Origin: Thermodesulfovibrio sp. 3462-1
GTDB lineage: Bacteria; Nitrospirota; Thermodesulfovibrionia; Thermodesulfovibrionales; Thermodesulfovibrionaceae
Direction: 5' to 3'
Length of the DNA: 64,000 nt
NCBI RefSeq assembly: GCF_040451425.1
Contig: NZ_CP144374.1
Span: 372,001-436,000 of the forward strand
Part shown: positions 25,494-34,740 of the stretch, piece after piece
Layout of the letters: each line of letters opens with the position of its first letter
Position numbering within the stretch: the first letter of the stretch is position 1
The notes under the pieces: generated by a model
What the model was told of the DNA's origin: nothing
Databases searched by the model: none
What the model saw: only the letters and a program-made list of their open reading frames with translations
Translations under genes and position numbers: made by a program

Positions 25494-26206
25494 GAAAATT
25501 AATTTTAGCGAGCCTTTTTATAATTTTTCTTACATCCTGTTCAGAACTTAAAGAAGTAAGAGATATTAAAAATGCAGGAATGCCTCCAAAATATTATCCT
25601 GAACCTCCTCAAACTGAATTGACAACAGAGGGTTCTTTATGGAGGAACAAAGCTTCTTTGTATGAAGATAAAAAAGCCCGAAGAGTAAATGACCTTGTAA
25701 CCATCATAATCAATGAATCAACATCAGCACAGAAAAAAGCTTCAACCTCTGCATCAAGAGATTCCGGAGCAAATTATGGACTTAATACATTTTTTGGCAT
25801 GAATACAGATTTTAATATCCAAAATCTTCCTCTTATAAATGGATTTTACAAAGCGGGAAATGTTTTTTCTCCATCAGTTAAAGGTTCTGCAAAAAGCGAT
25901 TTTAAAGGAGACGGAGACACAGAGAGAGCAGGTAAGATTACTGGAACAATTACAGCAAAGGTTGTTGAAGTTTTACCTAATGGTAACCTTGTCATAGAAT
26001 CAAGAAAAGAAATCATTATAAACAATGAAAAAGAAATTCTTGTTTTAAGAGGAATTATAAGGCCTGATGATATAAGTCAGAATAATACAATTCTCAGTCA
26101 GTATGTGGCAGATGCACAGATATATCTTGTTGGTGAAGGCACAATTGGTGATAAACAGTCTCAGGGCTGGCTCGTAAGACTGCTTGACAAAATCTGGCCC
26201 TTTTAA
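25490..26206 (+). CDS. flgH: flagellar L-ring lipoprotein FlgH
   Basis: FlgH forms the L-ring in the outer membrane. The 238-residue protein has a lipoprotein signal with lipobox LTSC at 14-17, so Cys17 is the likely lipidated residue. Family marks are SLWRNKASLYEDKKARRVNDLVTIIINES, split around residue 45-75, and the C-terminal VIESRKEIIINNEKEILVLRGIIRP region. Presence of FlgH and FlgI shows a diderm envelope. Confidence 0.96.
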   Translation: MRKLILASLFIIFLTSCSELKEVRDIKNAGMPPKYYPEPPQTELTTEGSLWRNKASLYEDKKARRVNDLVTIIINESTSAQKKASTSASRDSGANYGLNTFFGMNTDFNIQNLPLINGFYKAGNVFSPSVKGSAKSDFKGDGDTERAGKITGTITAKVVEVLPNGNLVIESRKEIIINNEKEILVLRGIIRPDDISQNNTILSQYVADAQIYLVGEGTIGDKQSQGWLVRLLDKIWPF

Positions 26207-26251
26207 GGAGATTGTTTACAATTACTCCGTAATGGAAAAAGGAGGCGATGG

Positions 26252-27415
26252 ATGAAGTTAAAATTTAGACTTCTTCAAAGCTTTAAAGAAGAAGTCATTC
26301 CATGCACCCTCAACGGGTATCCTGTTTTATTTTTTATATTTCTTGCTATTTTTCTTTTTATATCAAATGCTTCTGCTGAAAGAATAAAGGATATCGCAAA
26401 CTGGGCAGGCATAAGAGAAAACCAGCTTGTTGGCTATGGTCTTGTTGTTGGTTTAAATGGAACAGGAGACAAAGACGGCACCTATCTTTATCAACCAATT
26501 GCAAATATGCTCAGCAGAATGGGAATTACTGTGAATGTAAAAGATCTGAAAGGAAAGGTGAAAAATGTTGCAGCTGTGATGGTTACTGCAAAGTTACCTA
26601 CTAATGTCAGACCAGGTACAAAGATTGATGTTCAGGTTTCATCAATTGGAGATGCAAAAAGCCTTCAAGGTGGAACACTTCTTATGACTCCTCTTACAGG
26701 TCCTGATGGAGAAGTTTATGCAGTTGCGCAGGGTCCTGTTTCAATAGGTGGATTTATTGCTGCTGGAAGGGCTGCTCAGGCAATAAAAAATCACCAAAAT
26801 GTTGGATACATTCCTGAGGGAGCTATTGTAGAGAAAGCAGTTCCAGTTAATTTAAATGCAAAAAATGAGCTTCAACTTCTTCTTCAGTTTCCAGATATAA
26901 CCACTGCCAGGAATATTGCTGAAAAAATCAATGATACCTTCAAAACAGGGATTGCAAAAGCTTTAGACCCAAGCACTGTAGCAGTTAGTGTTCCATTGAA
27001 TTATAGAGGAAATGTGCTTGATTTCATGGCTGAGGTTGAAAAAATTGAAGTTTCAACAGATTTGCCAGCTCGAGTAGTAATAAATGAGAGAACTGGCACT
27101 GTTGTTATTGGCTCTCATGTAAAAATAACTCCTGTAGCACTTTCTCATGGAGGCTTAACAATTACAATTAAAGAAACTCCAGAAGTAATTCAGCCACCTC
27201 CTTTAGCTCATGAAAGAGCAAGAACAGAGACTGTTCCGAGAACTGAGGTAAAAGTTGAAGAAAAACAAGCGTCCCTTCTGGAAGTAAAAGGCTCTACTGT
27301 TGGAGAGCTTGTTAAAGCCTTAAACGCTCTTGGAGTAACTCCAAAAGATTTAATTTCAATACTCGAGGCATTAAAGACTTCTGGTGCTTTAAAGGCTGAT
27401 TTAATCATAATGTGA
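26252..27415 (+). CDS. flgI: flagellar P-ring protein FlgI
   Basis: FlgI forms the periplasmic P-ring. The mature part is clear: RIKDIANWAGIRENQLVGYG and LNGTGDKDGTY, with VISIGDAKSLQGGTLLMTPL-like and KITPVALSHGGLTI motifs further on. The chosen ATG follows GGAGG by six bases and gives an N-terminal region longer than a normal signal peptide: about 23 polar residues, then a hydrophobic stretch (VLFFIFLAIFLFISNASA, cleavage near residue 42). A later start is possible but no in-frame Met precedes the hydrophobic part other than the first. Confidence 0.95.
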   Translation: MKLKFRLLQSFKEEVIPCTLNGYPVLFFIFLAIFLFISNASAERIKDIANWAGIRENQLVGYGLVVGLNGTGDKDGTYLYQPIANMLSRMGITVNVKDLKGKVKNVAAVMVTAKLPTNVRPGTKIDVQVSSIGDAKSLQGGTLLMTPLTGPDGEVYAVAQGPVSIGGFIAAGRAAQAIKNHQNVGYIPEGAIVEKAVPVNLNAKNELQLLLQFPDITTARNIAEKINDTFKTGIAKALDPSTVAVSVPLNYRGNVLDFMAEVEKIEVSTDLPARVVINERTGTVVIGSHVKITPVALSHGGLTITIKETPEVIQPPPLAHERARTETVPRTEVKVEEKQASLLEVKGSTVGELVKALNALGVTPKDLISILEALKTSGALKADLIIM

Positions 27416-27422
27416 GGTAATT

Positions 27423-28139
27423 ATGATAGAGAAAGTTAATACACAAGATATAAAGGTTTCCCACGATGCTAAAGAACTTTCAAAAAAAATTGAAACAGTT
27501 TTTCTTACTGAGTTATTAAAGGTCATGTTTGAAAATACATCTTTTGGTCAAGACAGAACAACATCCACTTATATGACAATTGTAATTCCCCAGATAGCGG
27601 AAATGATGGCTGGTAGTGTTGGAATAGGAAATTTTTTAACTGAGAATCCGAATTTTTTAAATAGTATTTCAAAAAACCAGAAAATTGAACTGAAACCTCC
27701 TTCAGAAAAACAGGAACAACAAAATAATCTGCCTAATAAGCTTTCTTTACCAGTTTCAGGTAGAATAACATCCTCCTTTGGATTAAGAATTGATCCAATA
27801 GATGGAAAGCTAAGGCATCATAATGGAATTGATATAGCAGTTCCGGAGGGCACGCCTGTTAAACCAGTTTTATCTGGAAAAGTTGTTTACTCTGGCTGGA
27901 GAGGTGGATATGGAAACTGTGTTATAGTTGATCATGGAAATGGGATTCAGACTGTTTATGCTCATAATTCAAAAAATCTTGTCAAAACAGGGGATACTGT
28001 TACTCCTCAGAGTGTTGTTGCTCTTTCAGGCTCCACAGGAAGAACAACAGGACCTCATCTTCACTTTGAAGTTCGTAAAGATGGAAAGGCTATGAATCCG
28101 GTAGCTCTGATAAATAATTTTGAAAAATCGACGATTTAA
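27423..28139 (+). CDS. FlgJ-type rod protein with M23 peptidase domain
   Basis: The N-terminal 80 residues resemble the rod-capping domain of FlgJ (KIETVFLTELLKVMFENT, then IAEMMAG). A Gln/Pro-rich linker (about 85-108) leads to a LytM/M23 metallopeptidase domain. Zinc ligands are seen at H133 and D137 (HHNGID), with H212 and H214 in PHLHFEV and a further conserved H181. M23 enzymes cut peptide cross-links. In well-studied FlgJ the second domain is instead a glucosaminidase, so this protein would open the wall for the rod by different chemistry. No signal peptide is present; export through the flagellar apparatus is likely. Confidence 0.9.
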   Translation: MIEKVNTQDIKVSHDAKELSKKIETVFLTELLKVMFENTSFGQDRTTSTYMTIVIPQIAEMMAGSVGIGNFLTENPNFLNSISKNQKIELKPPSEKQEQQNNLPNKLSLPVSGRITSSFGLRIDPIDGKLRHHNGIDIAVPEGTPVKPVLSGKVVYSGWRGGYGNCVIVDHGNGIQTVYAHNSKNLVKTGDTVTPQSVVALSGSTGRTTGPHLHFEVRKDGKAMNPVALINNFEKSTI

Positions 28140-28174
28140 TATATTAAACAATATCAAAAAAGGAGGTGTTTTAA

Positions 28175-28474
28175 ATGATAGGAGGTCCAATAAGAATAGA
28201 TGGAATAGCACCAAATGCTCAGCTCGCACCTGAGAAATCGCAGGGAAAGAATCCAGAAAGAACAGAAGAGGTTCTTACAAAAGATCAGGTTACTGTCTCT
28301 GAGGCAGCAAAGAATATTGCAAGGCTTATGGTAGAAGTAAGCAATATTCCAGATATAAGAGCTGACAAAGTGGATGAGCTTAAAAATACAATAAATTCAG
28401 GCACATATGAAGTTAAAGGAAGTGAAATAGCTGGAAAGATGATTAAGGAGGCTTTAATTGATAAGCTTGTATGA
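28175..28474 (+). CDS. flgM: anti-sigma-28 factor FlgM
   Basis: FlgM binds FliA until the hook is complete, then is exported. The 99-residue protein has a flexible N-terminal half and the conserved C-terminal sigma-binding region: VTVSEAAKNIARLM and IPDIRADKVDELKNTINSGT, followed by IAGKMIKEAL. AAGGAGGTG precedes the ATG. Its target FliA is encoded at 10605. The last 17 bases overlap the TTG start of flgN. Confidence 0.93.
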   Translation: MIGGPIRIDGIAPNAQLAPEKSQGKNPERTEEVLTKDQVTVSEAAKNIARLMVEVSNIPDIRADKVDELKNTINSGTYEVKGSEIAGKMIKEALIDKLV

Positions 28475-28898
28475 AGAGCTTTTAAAAATTCTTGAGGAAG
28501 AAAAAACTCTTCTTGAAGCTCTTTATAAAATTGTTTCAGAAGAAAGAGACGCTATTGTGGCATTGAAGGGTGATGAGCTTGAAAAAATAATGAGAGACAA
28601 AGAAACAGTTATAATGAAACTTTCTTTATGGGAGCAGGAAAGACTAAAGCTTCTTAAAAAGCATGATTTATCTGATAAATCTCTATCTGAGATAATCTCG
28701 CAGATTGAAAGCACTCAGGATGCTCAAAGACTGAAACAAATATATTCAGCAATGAAAACTCTTTTAGGTGCTACTTCAGAAATTCAGAAAGTAAACGAGC
28801 AACTTATTGATCGCTCAATAATTCACATTAACACAGCTATCAAATTTCTTGAATCCTTCGGCATAGCACCAAAGCAGAGCCTTTCAAGGGAGGCATAG
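28458..28898 (+). CDS. flgN: flagellar chaperone FlgN
   Basis: FlgN escorts the hook-associated proteins FlgK and FlgL to the export gate. The 146 residues are almost entirely helical, with a long Glu/Lys-rich coiled coil. The sequence is weakly conserved, but position between flgM and flgK-flgL, length and helicity fit FlgN. The start is TTG at 28458, six bases after GGAGG, inside flgM; no ATG gives a better fit. It ends immediately before flgK. Confidence 0.85.
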   Translation: MISLYEELLKILEEEKTLLEALYKIVSEERDAIVALKGDELEKIMRDKETVIMKLSLWEQERLKLLKKHDLSDKSLSEIISQIESTQDAQRLKQIYSAMKTLLGATSEIQKVNEQLIDRSIIHINTAIKFLESFGIAPKQSLSREA

Positions 28899-30536
28899 AT
28901 GGCACTCACTGCTCTTTTTGATATTGGCAAGACAGGAGTTTTAACATATCAGAAAGCTCTGGAAGTTGTATCCCATAATATTTCAAATGCAGCAACAGAG
29001 GGATACACAAGACAGGATGTGATTTTTCAAAATATGCCATCAGGAGTCATAAGTGCCCAGGGAGTCTCTGGCAGAGGAGTAAAAATTTCAGATATAAGAA
29101 GAATGTATGACTCATTTATTGAGCTTCAACTTAAAACAGAAAGTTGTCGTCTTGCCTACTGGAATGTTGTTCAGAATGGAATGCTGAGGCTTGAAAATAT
29201 TTTTAATGATGCTTCTGATGTTGCCTTAAGCAATGTAATAAATGATTTTTTTAATACCTGGCAAGAACTGAGTCAGAATCCACAGGGAACCACAGAGCGT
29301 TCTTTACTTATTGACAAGGCAAATTATCTTGTTCAGAGAATGAATACTTCATACAAATCGTTAATTGATGAAAGATACGAGATTTATCAGGACAGTAAGA
29401 GTCTTGTTGACCAGATAAATCAGTATATTGATCAGATAAATGAATTAAACGAAAAGATTGCTGCAAGCCCTGGTGCTCTTGATGCAAAGGACCAGAGAGA
29501 GAATCTCCTAAAGCAGCTTAATGATATTGTTAATATTACCTATTTTGAAGACAATGCTGGAAGATATTCAATTTTAGTTGGAGGCATGCCTCTTGTTGAT
29601 GGAGGAAAGGTTTACCATATGAGTGTTGGACTTGACAGCAATCAAAACATGCAGTTTAAAGTTGAGACAGCATCAGGAAGCATTGATGCAACAGAATTAA
29701 TTCATGGAGGAAAGCTTAAGGCAGAGATTGATTTAAGAGATAGTGTAATTCCTGAATACATGAACAGACTTAACATGTTTGTTTTTGACTTTACAGAGGC
29801 AATAAATGCTCAGCACAGAAAAGGATATGGACTTGATGGCTCAACTGGAGAGAATTTCTTTAGTAGCCTTTATGATTTAAACATAAACTCTGGTTCAATT
29901 GGCAATCTTATTTTTAAAATTAACAATGTAAATCAGAGCACCTATTATGAATATAGAGTTCAATATGATGGCACTAACTGGACTGTAACAGATACTACAA
30001 ATTCTTTACCTGTAACGCCTGCCATAACTTCATGGACAGAAGGCACAGACACTTACTACAAGCTAAGCTTTAATGATATGGAAATAACAATAAAAAATCC
30101 TTCAAATCCTCTTGATTTTAATTTCCAGATAAAAGCAAACACAGCTCTTTATTTTTCAGTTGCAATAACAGATATAAATAAAATTGCAGCAGCAGGCAGT
30201 GATCCTACTTCCAGTTCAGGTCCTATGGATAACACAAATGCAAGAGCAATTTATTCACTTCTTGATGCTCCAGTAATAGGGAATGCAAAACCAGTAGATT
30301 TTTATAGGTCAATTGTCTCAGAGATAGGTGTTTACTCTTCAAGTGCTCAAACTCAAAAAAACTTTCAGGATGCTTTAGTTCAGGAAATGCAAAAACGAAG
30401 ACAGGATATTTCCGGTGTGAGTCTTGATGAAGAAGCTGTTAATCTTGTTAAATATCAGAAAATGTATGAAGCATCTGCACGGGTAATAAGAGTTGCAGAT
30501 GAAATACTTTCAACACTTTTTGATATGGTGAGGTAG
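28899..30536 (+). CDS. flgK: hook-filament junction protein FlgK
   Basis: FlgK (HAP1) joins hook and filament. The 545-residue sequence has the N-terminal rod/hook signature ALEVVSHNISNAATEGYTRQ, a long coiled-coil region, LSNVINDFFNTWQELSQNPQ near residue 110, and a C-terminal GVSLDEEAVNLVKYQKMYEASARVI segment shared with axial proteins. The start ATG is directly after the flgN stop and follows AGGGAGG. Standard length for FlgK. Confidence 0.96.
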   Translation: MALTALFDIGKTGVLTYQKALEVVSHNISNAATEGYTRQDVIFQNMPSGVISAQGVSGRGVKISDIRRMYDSFIELQLKTESCRLAYWNVVQNGMLRLENIFNDASDVALSNVINDFFNTWQELSQNPQGTTERSLLIDKANYLVQRMNTSYKSLIDERYEIYQDSKSLVDQINQYIDQINELNEKIAASPGALDAKDQRENLLKQLNDIVNITYFEDNAGRYSILVGGMPLVDGGKVYHMSVGLDSNQNMQFKVETASGSIDATELIHGGKLKAEIDLRDSVIPEYMNRLNMFVFDFTEAINAQHRKGYGLDGSTGENFFSSLYDLNINSGSIGNLIFKINNVNQSTYYEYRVQYDGTNWTVTDTTNSLPVTPAITSWTEGTDTYYKLSFNDMEITIKNPSNPLDFNFQIKANTALYFSVAITDINKIAAAGSDPTSSSGPMDNTNARAIYSLLDAPVIGNAKPVDFYRSIVSEIGVYSSSAQTQKNFQDALVQEMQKRRQDISGVSLDEEAVNLVKYQKMYEASARVIRVADEILSTLFDMVR

Positions 30537-30538
30537 AT

Positions 30539-31960
30539 ATGAAAGTTACAACAAGCTTTTTTTACAAAACTTTTTTAAGCGATCTTAACAAACAGCTTGA
30601 TGCAATGTTTAAGGCACATGAGCAGCTTGCAACAGGCAAAAGAGTTTTGTCTCCAAGTGATGATCCTGTTGCTGTATCAAGAATTGTTAAGTATAAATCA
30701 GAAATTTCAGCACTTGATGAATACAAAAGGGTAATGGATACAGCAAAAAACAATAACTCTGCCATTGAAACAGCAATTGATGATCTTAAAAACATGTTAA
30801 TAAAAGCAAAACAGTATGCAGTTAATGGTTCAACTGATACACTATCGGCAACAGACAGATTAGCACTGGCACGGGAAGTGGATACATTAATTCAACGAAG
30901 CATTGAAACAATAAACACCAAATTCGCAGGAAGATATATTTTTGGAGGATTTAAAGCAGACACTCCTGCAGTCAATGCTCAAACAGGGCTTTATCAATCA
31001 GACAACAATCTTCAATATCTTGACATAAGCTTTTTCCTTGATGTTGCAGTGAATCTTCCAGCAACAGAGTTTTTCACATATACAGTAGACCCTGCAGATC
31101 CAAGCAGGAATTTGAAAGTTTTAACTCCTTATAATTACAATTTTACTCACGATCCGAATGCTCCTTATGATGCAGATCCTCTTGGAGCCTTACTTATGCC
31201 TCAACCTTCAAGTGGTGCCATAACTAATCCAGCTTCGGTATTCACCACCAATGGAGGAACTCTTACAATCAAATTAGCTCAGAATGAGGCAATAAATGTC
31301 AATATTTCAGCAGGCGCTTCGTTAGATGATATAAGAAATGCGATAAACAATGATCCACAGGCTTGCAAATATGTTAAAGCATGGGTTGTAAATGTAGGAG
31401 ACTTTCCTGACTACCGTCTTGTCATTGGAAGTATTCCCAATGGAAAGTCTCAGATGATAAGAATTGATGTGAATACTTCATCAGGAGATAATCTAAATCT
31501 TTTAGCTTACAATCCAGAATCTGGCAGTGTTTCAATGAGTTTTCAGGAAAATATCCAGGGATACAACTACATCACAAACCCTAATGATCCAAATTATTAC
31601 AGCTTCAACAATAATTATCTCAATGAAAATTACTACTTAAGGGCACTTCACTTTCTAAAAGTTGCTCTTGAAAACAATGACCAGGGAAGAATTCAAAAAG
31701 CAGTTGGGTATCTTGACAAAATTGCAGATTCTCTTTACAAACAACAATCTTTAATTGGTGCGAGACTGAGTAAAATTGAAAGCATCAGCGATTATAATCT
31801 TGAAGTGGAAAAAAATACAAAACAGACCCTTTCAAATGATCAGGATGTAGATGCTGTTCAGGTTATTTCAGAACTAAACCAGACAATGACAGTACTGCAG
31901 GCGATGAGAGTTACTCTTACAGATTTCTTTCGTAACACACTCTTTGATTTTCTGAGGTAA
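30539..31960 (+). CDS. flgL: hook-filament junction protein FlgL
   Basis: FlgL (HAP3) is the second junction protein. The 473 residues have flagellin-like ends: an N-terminal coil with QLATGKRVLSPSDDPVAVSR near residue 30 and a C-terminal coil with ISELNQTMTVLQAMRVTLTDF. The middle has a flagellin hook-IN-type stretch (GGTLTIKLAQNEAINVNIS) and additional variable domains, making it longer than the roughly 300-residue enterobacterial protein. It lies two bases after flgK. Confidence 0.94.
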   Translation: MKVTTSFFYKTFLSDLNKQLDAMFKAHEQLATGKRVLSPSDDPVAVSRIVKYKSEISALDEYKRVMDTAKNNNSAIETAIDDLKNMLIKAKQYAVNGSTDTLSATDRLALAREVDTLIQRSIETINTKFAGRYIFGGFKADTPAVNAQTGLYQSDNNLQYLDISFFLDVAVNLPATEFFTYTVDPADPSRNLKVLTPYNYNFTHDPNAPYDADPLGALLMPQPSSGAITNPASVFTTNGGTLTIKLAQNEAINVNISAGASLDDIRNAINNDPQACKYVKAWVVNVGDFPDYRLVIGSIPNGKSQMIRIDVNTSSGDNLNLLAYNPESGSVSMSFQENIQGYNYITNPNDPNYYSFNNNYLNENYYLRALHFLKVALENNDQGRIQKAVGYLDKIADSLYKQQSLIGARLSKIESISDYNLEVEKNTKQTLSNDQDVDAVQVISELNQTMTVLQAMRVTLTDFFRNTLFDFLR

Positions 31961-31962
31961 TT

Positions 31963-32193
31963 TTGTTAGTTCTTACAAGAAAACAAGGACAATCAATAAG
32001 AATTGGCGATGATATCTTAATTAAAATTATCGAAATAGAAGGTTCACAGGTAAAAATTGGCATTGAAGCACCAAAAGGAGTAATCATATTTCGTGAAGAG
32101 CTTTATGAAAAACTTCGTGAAAGTAATATAGAAGCATTGAAAACCTCTAAGGAGCTTAAACCTGAAGACATAATGAAAGGAGCATCAAAATGA
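31963..32193 (+). CDS. csrA: carbon storage / translational regulator CsrA
   Basis: CsrA binds GGA-containing loops in mRNA leaders; in many bacteria it represses flagellin translation. The 76 residues are typical: MLVLTRKQGQSIRIGDDI, then IKIIEIEGSQVKIGIEAP and VIIFREELYEKL. The start is TTG at 31963, two bases after the flgL stop and behind GAGGT. The gene overlaps fliW, its protein antagonist, by four bases, the conserved pairing in flagellated bacteria outside the enterics. Confidence 0.96.
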   Translation: MLVLTRKQGQSIRIGDDILIKIIEIEGSQVKIGIEAPKGVIIFREELYEKLRESNIEALKTSKELKPEDIMKGASK

Positions 32194-32600
32194 TAATTAT
32201 TAAAACAACACGTTTTGGCGAGCTTCAGATTGATGAAAATGAAATAATTACCTTTCCTTACGGAATTCCTGGAATTCCATTTGAAAGATTTATTGTAAGA
32301 GAATGCCTTGATCCTGTAAAATGGCTTATTGCTGTTGATGATCCTGATGTGGCAATGCTTATTGTTTCTCCATTTAAATATTTTCCAACCTATGGATTTC
32401 AATTAAGTGATGAAATTGTTAGTCTTCTTCAAGCAGAAAAAGAGGAAGAACTTGAAATTTATGTGGCTTTGCTTAAATACAACGATGGTGTAGCTGTAAA
32501 CTTGAAATCTCCTTTTGTGATAAATAAAAATAAGAAAATTGGAGCTCAAATTTTACTTGAAGATGAACGCTATGAATTCAAAGTCCCAATAAAAAGATAA
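32190..32600 (+). CDS. fliW: flagellar assembly factor FliW
   Basis: FliW binds either flagellin or CsrA, so free flagellin releases FliW less and CsrA activity tracks filament assembly. The 136-residue protein shows the family pattern: TTRFGELQIDENEIITFPYGIPGI (split near residue 5-28), RFIVRECLDPVKWLIAVDDPDVAM and the late YVALLKYNDGVAVNLKSPFVIN region. It is coupled to csrA by an ATGA overlap and is followed three bases later by the glycosyltransferase fusion. Confidence 0.95.
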   Translation: MIIIKTTRFGELQIDENEIITFPYGIPGIPFERFIVRECLDPVKWLIAVDDPDVAMLIVSPFKYFPTYGFQLSDEIVSLLQAEKEEELEIYVALLKYNDGVAVNLKSPFVINKNKKIGAQILLEDERYEFKVPIKR

Positions 32601-32603
32601 AAA

Positions 32604-34739
32604 ATGAAAGTTTGGAAGGCAAAAGCAAAAATTGATTTAAACTTCAATGGGTATGAATTTAAAATCAAACCCGGTGATAAATTCCTTTTTGCTGAAGATG
32701 TTTTTAAGCTTCTTCCTGAAAATGTGGGTAAAGCCTTTGAGCAGACTCACAGTGTGCTTCCACCTTTCTACAGAGGTGAACCCCTTAATGGTAAAACTCT
32801 TCTTGTGATAGCTCAGGCTGCAATTGGTGATGCTTTATGCATGACTCCTGCATTAAGGGAGATTAAAAAGCGATATCCAGATATGACTTTGAATGTGAGT
32901 ATTTCAGGTAGAGCAAGACCTGTGCTTGAAGGACTTTCATATATTGACAGTCTTGTTCCGATGCCAATTCCTTTTAAAGAAGTTTCAAGGTCTCACTACA
33001 TTGTAAAAACTATTGAGATGGTTAACACTCCTCAGTTTGACAATCTCAGCCTCATTGATTACTATCTTTGGAAGCTTTATATTTATAAAGCAGAAAAGGA
33101 AACTCCAGATATTCAAATAGATGAAGCTGTGCTTAATGAGATGAAAGAACGATTTGACAAAATAAGACAAGCCTCTGGTGGCAAAAAAGTTTTACTTTTT
33201 CACTACCTTGCCTCATCTGTGCATAGAACACTACCTCCAAAGCTTTTAAAAGAAATAGAAGATTTAATCTGGAATGAGTATGTTCCTGTTATATGCTCAC
33301 TTCCTGAGGAAGATATAACTGTAGAGACTGCTTTGGATGTTTATGGAATAAGGGCTGCAAATTTCTCAGTTTTTATGAAGGATATAAGATATCTCATTGC
33401 ATCTGTAGCACTGTCAGATGCTGTTATTACAGCTGATACTGCAACACTTCATATAGCAGCAGGACTGAATAAGCCAACTGTGCTTGTTTCAGGACCAATT
33501 GATCCAAGCTTTCGTGCTGAAAATTATTCAACAGTTATTCCAGTAAGAGCAAACTATACAGGCCAGAGCTGCATTTCACCATGTATGAGGCATGCAACCG
33601 AAGGACCCTGCATTGAAGCCCAGATAAAAAGACAGTTTTATAGCCCTTGCATAGAAAGCATTCCTCCAAAGGTGATTTATTTCGCTCTTAAAGATGCTGA
33701 ATTAATGATTCAAAAGGAATATGAAAAACCTGAAAAATGTATTTTATGCGAATTCAATGGCAATATTCCTCTCTTTGAAGTAATAAATGGTTCAAGGGTT
33801 TTTGAATGTCCATCATGTGGTTTACATTTTACATATCCAATGAAGATAATGGATTATGATGAAGCATATAGAAAAGAGCATAAAGATTTGTTAGATTTTG
33901 CAAATATTGCTTATGAATCCTATCTTAATGTGGAAGAGGAAACAAAAGAAATAGAAAAATGGCAAAATCTTCCCAGATTTAATGTTCTTATTCCAATTCT
34001 TTCACAGATTCCTAAGGGAAGACTCCTTGATGTTGGCTCTTCAACAGGATTTTTTATGTTAATTGCAAAGAAATTTGGATTTGAACCCTTTGGAATGGAA
34101 GCTTCAGAAAAAGCTCAGAAAATTGCAAGAGAAAAATACAAGCTCAATGTTGTTCAAGCAATGTCTTTTGCTGAACTTACTGATGATTTTAAAAAACCAT
34201 ATAAAGTTATTACAGCCTTTGAGGTCTTGGAGCATGTGCATGAGCCTTTAAATTTTTTGAAAGATATTTACTTTCTTCTTGAAAATGAAGGATTTCTTAT
34301 CTTAAGCTGTCCACCTTTTTATAAATTTGAAAACACAGCTAAGGGATACAGAAAATACAAATGGTGGTATGGTGATTATCCACCAAATCATGTTACCCGA
34401 TGGAAACCCTGGACACTTTATTATGCCCTTAAAAAAGCAGGTTTTGATGAAGTCCACATATTTACAGAACCTTTGATCCCAGGCACAGTTCTTGAAGGTG
34501 TAACTCCTCATGGATTTAATCTAAGGCTTGCTGATGGAAAAATTGTAGAAGTTGATGCCAATGTGACAAAAGCAGTTGTTTTAGAAACCTTAAAGCCTTT
34601 ATATCTTAACTCACGCTTTCTTGGGAATTTTCAATATGCAATAGCTGTGAAAGGAAAAGTTTCAATCAATCTTGAAGAAATTATAAAAAAAGCAATAAAA
34701 TATTCAGCAGTTGAAATAATCTGGGGAAGAGGAGATTGA
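32604..34739 (+). CDS. glycosyltransferase family 9 - methyltransferase fusion
   Basis: A 711-residue two-enzyme protein. Residues 62-365 match family GT9 (heptosyltransferase-like): LLVIAQAAIGDALCMTPALREI near 66 and DAVITADTATLHIAAGLNKPTVLVSG near 272. Four cysteines in CILC (379-382) and CPSC (402-405) form a probable zinc ribbon, followed by a class I SAM methyltransferase with LLDVGSSTGFF at 474-484 and a later FEVLEHVHEPLNFLKDI. It starts three bases after fliW, so modification of flagellin or of surface sugar during flagellar assembly is possible. The acceptor is unknown, and a lipopolysaccharide role is equally possible. Confidence 0.85.
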   Translation: MKVWKAKAKIDLNFNGYEFKIKPGDKFLFAEDVFKLLPENVGKAFEQTHSVLPPFYRGEPLNGKTLLVIAQAAIGDALCMTPALREIKKRYPDMTLNVSISGRARPVLEGLSYIDSLVPMPIPFKEVSRSHYIVKTIEMVNTPQFDNLSLIDYYLWKLYIYKAEKETPDIQIDEAVLNEMKERFDKIRQASGGKKVLLFHYLASSVHRTLPPKLLKEIEDLIWNEYVPVICSLPEEDITVETALDVYGIRAANFSVFMKDIRYLIASVALSDAVITADTATLHIAAGLNKPTVLVSGPIDPSFRAENYSTVIPVRANYTGQSCISPCMRHATEGPCIEAQIKRQFYSPCIESIPPKVIYFALKDAELMIQKEYEKPEKCILCEFNGNIPLFEVINGSRVFECPSCGLHFTYPMKIMDYDEAYRKEHKDLLDFANIAYESYLNVEEETKEIEKWQNLPRFNVLIPILSQIPKGRLLDVGSSTGFFMLIAKKFGFEPFGMEASEKAQKIAREKYKLNVVQAMSFAELTDDFKKPYKVITAFEVLEHVHEPLNFLKDIYFLLENEGFLILSCPPFYKFENTAKGYRKYKWWYGDYPPNHVTRWKPWTLYYALKKAGFDEVHIFTEPLIPGTVLEGVTPHGFNLRLADGKIVEVDANVTKAVVLETLKPLYLNSRFLGNFQYAIAVKGKVSINLEEIIKKAIKYSAVEIIWGRGD

Positions 34740-34740
34740 T

